Shown piece by piece: positions 8,696-15,545 of a stretch of 64,000 nt of DNA. The position numbers and the translations under genes are program-made. This DNA is from Microbulbifer pacificus (GTDB taxonomy: Bacteria; Pseudomonadota; Gammaproteobacteria; Pseudomonadales; Cellvibrionaceae). Below the pieces are notes generated by a model. The model made no database searches. It saw only the letters and a program-made list of their open reading frames with translations, and had not been told where the DNA came from. The stretch's first letter is position 1, and every line of letters begins with the position of its first letter. The stretch lies in NCBI RefSeq assembly GCF_033723955.1, contig NZ_CP137555.1, positions 2,720,001 through 2,784,000 of the forward strand, read 5' to 3'.

Positions 8696-9376
8696 TCAGA
8701 ACGGAAAGCTGCTGTGGCTACCCAGCAACATACTTAGGTGCGCGGAACCATCAGCAGTATGCAACCATACCAGCGCGCCAATATTGGCGAGCACGGTGAG
8801 CCAGAAGATGAACCGGAACGGCTGTTTGCGGGATTTGTGCCGCAATTTTTGCTGGGCCAGCCAGGCACCGGGCCAGCCGCCCAGCAGGGACATCAGGTGG
8901 AGCGTGCTTTCCTTGGTGCGCCAGTTGCCGGCACGGGCGGCGGACTTGTCGAGGTAATAGAACAGGTAGGTCAGCAGGCTCATGCCGATGTAAAGCAGCA
9001 GCACCAGCGGGGGCAGCTTGCCGAGTGTTACCGAGGCGGCAACCAAGCCAATAAATACCAGGCCTACCAGCAGCGGTCGGGAATTGCCGGAGTTAGTGCT
9101 TGCTGACTTGCGCTTGGCCTGGGGTTTGGAAGTGGGCTTGTCCCCCGCCAGTGCTGCCTTCACCGCACAGGGGCGCCCCTGGCGGTCGGAAGACAGTTCG
9201 TAAGTCACCACCTCGCCGACTGCAGGCCGGCGCTGGCGATTGCCGAGCGCCTTGATATGGATAAATACCTGCTTGCCGCCGAGCATCGGTTCAATAAAAC
9301 CGAAACCCTTGTCGTCATTCCAGGTGCGGATCTTGCCCTTCACGCGGCCAGCCGCCGGGGATCTTTTCTCAGACAT
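8696..9376 (-). CDS. Cold-shock domain/DUF1294 membrane protein
   Basis: A 226-residue two-part protein. An N-terminal cold-shock domain (about 10-70) has RNP1 as KGFGFI and RNP2 as QVFIHI. A basic linker follows, then a DUF1294 domain with about four hydrophobic segments (from about 100 to 215) and the conserved GGWPGAWLAQQ and HKSRKQPFRFIFW patterns. This fusion is common in gammaproteobacteria, where it would place a nucleic-acid-binding domain at the inner membrane. Its function is unknown. I chose the ATG at 9376 because the cold-shock domain follows it directly. An ATG five codons upstream is also in frame. Confidence 0.88.
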   Translation of the reverse strand: MSEKRSPAAGRVKGKIRTWNDDKGFGFIEPMLGGKQVFIHIKALGNRQRRPAVGEVVTYELSSDRQGRPCAVKAALAGDKPTSKPQAKRKSASTNSGNSRPLLVGLVFIGLVAASVTLGKLPPLVLLLYIGMSLLTYLFYYLDKSAARAGNWRTKESTLHLMSLLGGWPGAWLAQQKLRHKSRKQPFRFIFWLTVLANIGALVWLHTADGSAHLSMLLGSHSSFPF

Positions 9377-9431
9377 ACTGCCAGCCTGCAATCAATCAAT
9401 TAGCTGGATAGTGCCCGATTGAAGGCCGGGA

Positions 9432-9800
9432 TCAAAGTGCGTAGCGCGCAATATAGTGCGCGATATCCATCAGCCGCGATTTGCCACTGAACTCGAAGCG
9501 CACCTTGCCCACCGCGGAAAAATATAGTTCCAGCTCGCTGTCGATATCCAAGGTGCCGGAGGTCTCCACAGACCAGGCGACGATGTTCTTGTAAGGCAGG
9601 GAGGTAAAATCCTTCTTGCTGCCGGTGATGCCCTGCACATTCAGCGCGATGATGCGCTTGCTGGTGAACACCACGCCGTCACGCATGGATTTGAACGAAT
9701 CCAGCACTTCCTCACCATCCAAAAGCAGCGGCGCTACCTTTTCGGCGAAGTCGGCATTCTGCTTGAGTTTGAACACGCTCTTGTTATTGAAGTCGATCAT
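9432..9800 (-). CDS. Bacterial PH-domain protein (bPH_1 type)
   Basis: A 122-residue single-domain protein with the bacterial pleckstrin-homology pattern: VAPLLLDGEEVLDSFKSMRD, then VFTSKRIIALN and YKNIVAWSVETSGTLD. Such proteins are small beta-barrels, often oligomeric. Their function is mostly unknown, with stress roles proposed for some. Its ATG overlaps the stop of rhlE by the four bases ATGA (9797-9800), so it is almost certainly translated together with the helicase. It has no membrane segment. Confidence 0.88.
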   Translation of the reverse strand: MIDFNNKSVFKLKQNADFAEKVAPLLLDGEEVLDSFKSMRDGVVFTSKRIIALNVQGITGSKKDFTSLPYKNIVAWSVETSGTLDIDSELELYFSAVGKVRFEFSGKSRLMDIAHYIARYAL

Positions 9801-11062
9801 TTCCTAATACCTCCCCATGGCGTTTTCGCTGCTGGCTGTTCCGCCTTCGCGGTTTGGTTTTCTTTTTTCGGGTGTTTGGACGTTTTACCACTTTTGGGGA
9901 CAAAGTTTAAATTTGATGGCGGCAGGTCTTTGACCACCGGGAATTCCTCGATGATTACCCGATCGATGATTTTCCCCAGCCGACGTTCCACCGCACACAG
10001 CCGCTTGAAATCGTCCTTCGACACCAGCGATACCGCCTCACCGGACAGGCCGGCGCGGCCGGTGCGGCCGATACGGTGGATATATTCGTCGGCCTCGTCG
10101 GGCATATCGTAATTGACCACCCGCTCCAGCTCGTCGATATCGATACCGCGTGCGGCAACGCCGGTGGCGACGAGTATGTTCAGTTCACCGGATTTGAAAT
10201 CGGCAAGGATCTTCGAGCGCGAGGCCTGGCTTTTGCCGCCGTGGATCGCCTCCGCCTTTATGTCGCGCTTCTCCAGCTGACTCACCAGTTTGGCCGCGCC
10301 GTGCTGGGTGCGGATAAAAATCAGCGCCTGCTTCCAGTTGCGCTCCTTGATCAGGTGGCTGAGCAGCGCCGACTTATTGTGTTTGTCGACCGCGATCAGC
10401 CACTGGGAAATCTTCGGTGCGGTTTTCTGGTTGCTGGCAACGGAGACATCAACGGGATTGTTGACCACTGATCTCGCCAGCGACTTGACCTGGCTCGACA
10501 GGGTCGCGGAGAACAGCATGCTCTGGCGCTCCGCCGGCAGGCGCGCAATGATTTTGTCGAGGTCGTCGATAAACCCCATATCCAGCATGCGGTCGGCTTC
10601 ATCCAGCACCAGTATTTCCAGCTCGTCAAAATAGAGTGCGCGCTGGTACGCGAGATCCAGTAGGCGACCCGGTGTGGCGACCACAATATCCACGCCCTCG
10701 ATCAACTGCTGCTTCTGTGGCTCCAGGTCCACCCCGCCCACCATAGACATGGAGGTGACCGCCAGATGCTTCCCATACAGCTGGATATTGTCCTGCACTT
10801 GTATGGCGAGTTCGCGAGTCGGCACCAGAATCAGCGCGCGGAAACGCTTGGGGCGGCGTTCGCGCTCCCCACCGAGCGCCTGCAGTATCGGCAGCACAAA
10901 CGCGGCGGTTTTACCAGTACCGGTCTGTGCGGTCGCGAGCACGTCGCGCCCCTCCAGAATGGCGGGAATCGCCTTGCGCTGGATCTCGGTGGGGGTAGCG
11001 TAGCCCTTTTCTTCAAGGGCCTGCAGGATCGGGTCACTCAGTCCCAGGGTGTGGAATGTCAT
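9797..11062 (-). CDS. rhlE: ATP-dependent RNA helicase RhlE
   Basis: A 421-residue DEAD-box helicase. The Q motif has F3 and Q28, motif I is AQTGTGKT (45-52), Ia is PTRELA (81-86), II is DEAD (154-157), III is SAT (185-187), and VI is HRIGRTGRAG near 325. The short basic, Pro/Lys-rich tail after the core fits RhlE. It unwinds short RNA duplexes and helps ribosome maturation and RNA decay. I chose the ATG at 11062 because the Q motif must begin there. A start 20 codons earlier would add unrelated residues. The gene is translationally coupled to the PH-domain gene downstream. Confidence 0.93.
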   Translation of the reverse strand: MTFHTLGLSDPILQALEEKGYATPTEIQRKAIPAILEGRDVLATAQTGTGKTAAFVLPILQALGGERERRPKRFRALILVPTRELAIQVQDNIQLYGKHLAVTSMSMVGGVDLEPQKQQLIEGVDIVVATPGRLLDLAYQRALYFDELEILVLDEADRMLDMGFIDDLDKIIARLPAERQSMLFSATLSSQVKSLARSVVNNPVDVSVASNQKTAPKISQWLIAVDKHNKSALLSHLIKERNWKQALIFIRTQHGAAKLVSQLEKRDIKAEAIHGGKSQASRSKILADFKSGELNILVATGVAARGIDIDELERVVNYDMPDEADEYIHRIGRTGRAGLSGEAVSLVSKDDFKRLCAVERRLGKIIDRVIIEEFPVVKDLPPSNLNFVPKSGKTSKHPKKENQTAKAEQPAAKTPWGGIRK

Positions 11063-11350
11063 GTGGATTCTCAATTCGGGCAATGGTCGAAAAATGATCG
11101 GCGGCTGGTTTAAGCGCGGCATGGTAACAGTAAAGTCGAGACTAGATGCTGCTCCTTACAGTGCAGGACAAAGGCTTTTCATGCTGTCGCCATAGTCAGC
11201 GGCGTAGGCTCGTGTGTCGTCGGGTTCCACGTGACTTACCCCCGGTTCAATGTATTGGGCGGTATATCGCTTCATTGGCGGTTACAGTAACCGCGTTCGG
11301 ATTACACACCCTCACAACCGAAGACAAATCAAGAGCTAGGGAGAGCAGGC

Positions 11351-11971
11351 ATGCAAGATGAAGTTATTCTCTATACCAACCCCCAGTCCCGCGGCCGCAT
11401 TGCGCGCTGGATGCTGGAGGAGGTGGGAGCGCCCTATCGCACGGAAGTGCTCGAATACGGTGGCAGCATGAAAGCGCCCGCCTACCTCAAGATCAACCCC
11501 ATGGGCAAAGTGCCGGCCATTGTGCACCGCGGTGAAGTGGTGACCGAGGGCGCCGCCATCTGCGCCTACCTGGCGGAAGCCTTCCCGCAAGCGGGGCTGG
11601 CACCCACGCCGGAAGAGCGCGCCAGCTACTACCGCTGGCTGTTCTTTACCGCGGGCCCATTGGAGTCAGCGATCATCGACACCAAGACTTTCGGTATCGA
11701 GCCAGATGCGCAGAAGCAGATGATGGTGGGCTACGGCAGCTACGCCGCGGTGCTCGACAACCTCTCCAACTGGTTTACGGGACACAAATATGTGACTGGG
11801 GAACGTTTTACCGCCGCCGACGTGTATGTGGGAGCGCAGATCAACTGGGGATTGGAGTTCGGCACCATTGAAAAACGTGCGGAATTTTCTGATTACGCCA
11901 AGCGCGTCACCGATCGCGACGCGTATAGTCGCGCTACGGAAAAGGACAACGCGTTGGTGGAGAAAGCATGA
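11351..11971 (+). CDS. Glutathione S-transferase family protein
   Basis: A 206-residue protein with a thioredoxin-like N-terminal domain (ILYTNPQSRGRIARWMLEE, then KVPAIVHRGEVVTEGAAICAYL with the conserved cis-proline and the glutathione-binding Glu/Ala) and an all-helical C-terminal domain with the FTAADVY N-capping box. The Ser in NPQSRG is the likely catalytic residue. A strong AGGGAGAG ribosome binding site precedes the ATG. The gene is divergent from rhlE. The substrate cannot be told. A second, more distant GST lies at about 21.8 kb. Confidence 0.92.
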   Translation: MQDEVILYTNPQSRGRIARWMLEEVGAPYRTEVLEYGGSMKAPAYLKINPMGKVPAIVHRGEVVTEGAAICAYLAEAFPQAGLAPTPEERASYYRWLFFTAGPLESAIIDTKTFGIEPDAQKQMMVGYGSYAAVLDNLSNWFTGHKYVTGERFTAADVYVGAQINWGLEFGTIEKRAEFSDYAKRVTDRDAYSRATEKDNALVEKA

Positions 11972-12047
11972 TGACACAAAACAGGGCAGCCGTAGCTGCG
12001 GCGTCGTGAAACACGAAGCGGAAATCGACCTGGGCGGCCAGCTCAAG

Positions 12048-12071
12048 TAAAAAGGCGCCGAATGGCGCCCT
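12048..12071 (-). terminator. Terminator of the lipoprotein gene
   Basis: GGCGCC arms at 12054-12059 and 12064-12069 enclose a 4-base loop and are followed on the minus strand by five Ts. It lies 28 bases past the stop of the lipoprotein gene. Confidence 0.75.
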
Positions 12072-12098
12072 TGCTGAGTCGCATCACATTTGATGCGC

Positions 12099-12758
12099 TT
12101 ATAGCATCAGTACTTCCTTGGAGAGCACTTCGACACATGCATTAGATGCTTTGGCCAAATACTCTTTCAACAATTTGGCATCTTCGTTCAGAAGGTCGTC
12201 TTTTGTGGGAGGGGCGTTATCGTCACCTTGCACAGAACTGCAAAGCGTCTCTGAAATCACGCTCTGATTAACACTATCAATCAATCGCATTCTGGCGTTG
12301 TAGGTAACCTTGTAGTGCGTCCAGTCCGCGGGATAGTAGTTGAACATCCAACCTGTGGTTTTTACATCGAGAATATAGTCTGCACCAGGATACTCCGACA
12401 CGAGCGTGGCGATCTTGTCATTCGCTGCGACAGTGCCATTATTTTCCTTCAGTTCCATCGCGCGAGATGCTGCCAGACGCTCCATAAGTCCGGCGCTAAT
12501 GGAAAGCGCCGGGTCTTGCACCTCATTTTCACGGACAATCTCGTTCCCCGCAGAAACCATTGCGGCCGCGCCAATCAAGCCCAAAGTCGCTTTGCCGGCA
12601 GTAAAAGCCGTAAAGTCCGGGGTCTCGAACTGAGTGGCGACCACGGTTTTACCTTGTAATGCCTGCGACGATTCTGCAGTAAGTGGTACGTGCTTAACGC
12701 TTACACATCCAGTGAAAAGGGTGCTCAGGAACGCCGTCGCTGCGATTTTCTTAAACAT
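12099..12758 (-). CDS. Uncharacterised lipoprotein
   Basis: A 219-residue protein with a lipoprotein signal peptide (hydrophobic 5-15, lipobox FTGC with Cys18). I do not recognise a family. The mature protein has a glycine/alanine-rich segment (ATLGLIGAAAMVSAGNEI) and a C-terminal half with the pattern YILDVKTTGWMFNYYP, which suggests an outer-membrane-associated beta/alpha domain. Two cysteines in the last third could form a disulphide. A good AGGGAA ribosome binding site precedes the ATG, and a terminator follows. Base composition is lower in GC than in the flanking genes, which together with the AT-rich upstream region hints at acquisition. Confidence 0.75.
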   Translation of the reverse strand: MFKKIAATAFLSTLFTGCVSVKHVPLTAESSQALQGKTVVATQFETPDFTAFTAGKATLGLIGAAAMVSAGNEIVRENEVQDPALSISAGLMERLAASRAMELKENNGTVAANDKIATLVSEYPGADYILDVKTTGWMFNYYPADWTHYKVTYNARMRLIDSVNQSVISETLCSSVQGDDNAPPTKDDLLNEDAKLLKEYLAKASNACVEVLSKEVLML

Positions 12759-13150
12759 ATATTTCCCTAAAACTTCGTTATTTTACGTATTTTTACGTGA
12801 TTTTTATTTCCGCTCAAATAAAGCGAACAAAAAGCTAACATGATCAATCCATTCCCGCAATCCTACCTAGTCTATATGTCGACAATCTTTTGATGCTTCT
12901 ATAATCACAAGATTGGCAATTTTTTATGTCTGAAATTTTGAATATCACCCATAAATTTTATTTGCCACCAGGGACAGATTTGAGACTTAAAATTTCCGTA
13001 TGAGACGTCGTCAAGCGGGAGCTGACGGCGTAGGAAGTGCGACTTACTGGAAGTGACAAAGCCGAGAGTAATTCTGATTGCCGGTCCAAACTTTGCTCGG
13101 AAATATTCTAACCAGTATGTTTATGGGGATTGGTTGGAAATTATGATTCG
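12759..13150. other. AT-rich stretch without a recognised gene
   Basis: GC falls to about one third around 12781-12840. Its left end should hold the promoter of the lipoprotein gene. On the plus strand a GTG at 13053 opens a 37-codon frame (to 13168) with no recognisable product. It may be a relic. No transposase or tRNA was recognised. Confidence 0.5.
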
Positions 13151-13648
13151 TCAGTTCTTGAAACACTGAGAGCTGCAGGGTTTCAGAAACGAGTGTTCAG
13201 GTCAGATCTAGCTCCATCTCCATCTCCATATAGGTATGATCCACAACCCGATCAAATTGCGACTGCAATGTAGAATTTTTGGTGCGCTGCGGAATGAACC
13301 CCAGGCGCTGATACAAAGGCCACGGATGACAACACGCGCAACTGTGAACAGAGAATAAAAACGCACGATGTCTCGGGAGGCTGTAATCGTCAAGCGCAGA
13401 TTCCGCGCACTGTTACGCATGCCACCAACAGCCACAGCCTCACCGTCAATCACCGCTGCTGTATGTTGGCATTAGCCAAATTCCGAATCGCCGCGGACAA
13501 ACGCATGGAAGAAAGTCCCGCGCCTGCTACGAGTGCCCGTCGCGGAACACATAGTCGAATGAAGCTGTCCCTCAGCTGTAGATCAGCGGCACCGCGGCGT
13601 CCACATCCTCCGCACGACAGGGGCGGTAGCTGATCACAGGAATTTCAT
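13151..13648 (-). pseudogene. Decayed GNAT acetyltransferase
   Basis: Read on the minus strand, pieces of a GNAT acetyltransferase appear in successive frames. From about 13648 comes VISYRPCRAEDVDAAVPLIY, then an in-frame TGA, FDYVFRDGHS, a TAG, a frame change to AFVRGDSEFG, another stop, and AAVIDGEAVAVGGMRN. After a further frame change comes the family's C-terminal part, LYQRLGFIP, ending in HTYMEMEMELDLT. The spacing between GGMRN and LYQRLGF is only about 30 codons, so part of the acetyl-CoA-binding core is deleted. At least three stops and two frameshifts mean it cannot make a working enzyme. It is not a copy of the intact acetyltransferase next door, which belongs to a different GNAT group. 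Confidence 0.8.
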
Positions 13649-13736
13649 TGTTTATCGTTGGTCCTGGTTTGTATTGCTGGATCAAAATGGAAAATTGCCA
13701 TAGTTGTCGAGTATTGCGCAAAGTGTAGTGGCGCTC

Positions 13737-14276
13737 TTAGCTCTGGGCGAAGAATGCCTTGTGGTACGCAACCTCTCCCTGCGGAAAGCTGCCGGTAAAG
13801 GCTCGCGCCTGAAAGTACTCCGGCGGCACGCCAGGGTATACCAATCCCTCCACTACCTTGAATCCAAAGCGGCCGTAGTAGCCGGGATCGCCAAGCACCA
13901 CACAGCCAGCCGCGCCCATTGCTTCAAGGTCAGTGAGTACTCGCTGCATCAGTCTGGAACCCACGCCCTGCTGCTGGAATTCCGGCAGTACGGAGATCGG
14001 CCCCAGCCCGAACCAGCCGCGCGCGCCATCACTGATGGCGACGGGCGAAATGGCCACATGGCCGATCACTTCGTTGCCGACTTCAGCGACAAGGGAAAGT
14101 GTGAGTGCCCCGGCACGCTGCAGCGCCGCCACGATAAATTGCTCGGTGTGGTCCGTATGCGGGGCATCCCGGAATGCCAGCTCGGTGACGCGGTGGATGG
14201 CGTCACTGTCACCGGCGTTCTCTGTGCGAATTTGAAATTTCAAATTTTGGCCTGCGTTGATGGCGGTTTCGACCAA
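13737..14276 (-). CDS. GNAT family N-acetyltransferase (YhbS-like)
   Basis: A 179-residue acetyltransferase. The core is visible as EVIGHVAISPV (beta 4), GLGPISVLPEFQQQGVGSRL (the acetyl-CoA pyrophosphate loop, Q/RxxGxG/A type) and GCVVLGDPGYYGRFGF (the GDPxYYxRFGF signature of the YhbS group). The start is uncertain. A TTG at 14276 has AAAGG just upstream, and a TTG at 14241-14243 is preceded by GCAGG. Only 15 bases separate it from the alcohol dehydrogenase gene upstream, so the two are probably cotranscribed. The substrate is unknown. Confidence 0.88.
   Translation of the reverse strand: MVETAINAGQNLKFQIRTENAGDSDAIHRVTELAFRDAPHTDHTEQFIVAALQRAGALTLSLVAEVGNEVIGHVAISPVAISDGARGWFGLGPISVLPEFQQQGVGSRLMQRVLTDLEAMGAAGCVVLGDPGYYGRFGFKVVEGLVYPGVPPEYFQARAFTGSFPQGEVAYHKAFFAQS
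14229..14246. repeat. 18-bp perfect AT-rich palindrome
   Basis: AATTTGAAATTTCAAATT is its own reverse complement and lies within or just at the 5' end of the acetyltransferase gene. It stands out from the GC-rich surroundings and has the form of a dimeric regulator site. Confidence 0.6.
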
Positions 14277-14291
14277 AGCCTTTTGTTGCGC

Positions 14292-15341
14292 TTAGGGCGC
14301 GGCCAGTGAGGCCATGTCGATGACAAAACGGTAGCGTACGTCGGAGCGCTTGAGTCGCTCAAGCGCATCGTTCACCTCACTGATATTTATCACCTCGCAT
14401 TCCGGCAGGATATTTTTCTTGGCACAAAAGTCGATCAGCTCCTGGGTCTCGGCTATGCCGCCGATGGCGGAGCCGACAATACAGCGGCGGCCCATTACTA
14501 CCGGTTCGCTGTCCATTTCCTCGATCGGGCCTATCTGGCCAACCAGCACCAGCCCACCGCCCACATCCAGCAACCGCAGGTAGGGCGTGAGGTCGTGTTT
14601 GACGGGAATGGTGTCGATGATCAGGTCGAACGAAGACTGCGCCGCTTCCATCGCCGCGGCATCGCTGGAGACCAGCAGGCCATCGGCGCCGAGGTCCCGG
14701 GCGTCGGCTTCCTTGTCTTCGGTGCGGCTGAGCACCGTCACATCCGCACCCAGGCCCGCTGCCAGTTTTACCGCCATATGCCCGAGACCGCCGAGGCCGA
14801 TCACGCCTACCTGGCTGCCGGGGCCGATGTTCCAGTGGCGCAGCGGGGAATAAGTGGTGATGCCTGCACACAGCAACGGTGCGGCGCGCGAGAGGTCGAG
14901 GCCATCCGGTATGTGCAGTACAAATTCCTCGCGGCACACCAAATGCTTGGAGTAGCCGCCCTGGGTGGTCTCGCCGGTAATGCGGTCGCGGCCGGCGTAG
15001 GTGAGGGTCATGCCCTCGCGGCAGAACTGTTCCTCGCCGTGGTGGCACTGGTCGCACTCCAGGCAGGAGTCCACCATGCAGCCCACGGCGACGGTGTCGC
15101 CTTTCTTGAACTGGCTGACGTCTTCGCCCACGTCGATCACGCGCCCGATAATTTCATGCCCCGGCACCATCGGGAAAATACCCCAGCCCCAGTCGTCCTG
15201 TACCTGGTGGATGTCGGTAAAACAGATGCCGCAGTACAGCACCTCCATGGCCACGTCGTTGGGGCGCAGGTCGCGGCGCTCGAATTCCCAGGGGGCGAGG
15301 GTGTCGCCGGCGCTCTGTGCGGCGTAACCGATGGTTTTCAT
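14292..15341 (-). CDS. Zinc-dependent alcohol dehydrogenase (cinnamyl-alcohol/YahK type)
   Basis: A 349-residue medium-chain dehydrogenase that should interconvert aldehydes and alcohols with NADP(H). Catalytic zinc ligands are Cys40 and His62 (GHEIIG) plus a cysteine in LLCAGITTYSPL. Structural zinc ligands are Cys93, Cys96, Cys99 and Cys107. The nucleotide fold shows GVIGLGGLGHMAVKLA. This pattern fits the YahK/CAD group, which reduces a wide range of aldehydes. The ATG at 15341 is preceded by GGAGC, and the long in-frame extension upstream is Ala/Arg-rich and not conserved-looking. An acetyltransferase gene follows 15 bases downstream. Confidence 0.92.
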   Translation of the reverse strand: MKTIGYAAQSAGDTLAPWEFERRDLRPNDVAMEVLYCGICFTDIHQVQDDWGWGIFPMVPGHEIIGRVIDVGEDVSQFKKGDTVAVGCMVDSCLECDQCHHGEEQFCREGMTLTYAGRDRITGETTQGGYSKHLVCREEFVLHIPDGLDLSRAAPLLCAGITTYSPLRHWNIGPGSQVGVIGLGGLGHMAVKLAAGLGADVTVLSRTEDKEADARDLGADGLLVSSDAAAMEAAQSSFDLIIDTIPVKHDLTPYLRLLDVGGGLVLVGQIGPIEEMDSEPVVMGRRCIVGSAIGGIAETQELIDFCAKKNILPECEVINISEVNDALERLKRSDVRYRFVIDMASLAAP

Positions 15342-15545
15342 GCTGGTGCTCCGTGGCGGATTTGCGGGTTGCATCCAGTGTAGGTAAGCGGATTTCTCAG
15401 CAGCGATGAGATCCAGTGATTTTGCTGCCGGATGTGCTGTTGTCACGGCAGGAGCGTTTTTCGGGATTAAAGCGCGGCGGAGCCGGTCGCCTATCCCCAT
15501 GCTGCCTGTTATCTTCCTGCGCATAACTACGTACAGGAATACACC

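Noticed and set aside
11146..11361. 71-codon frame between rhlE and the GST gene
   Set aside because: It overlaps the GST ribosome binding site and start, and has no recognisable features.
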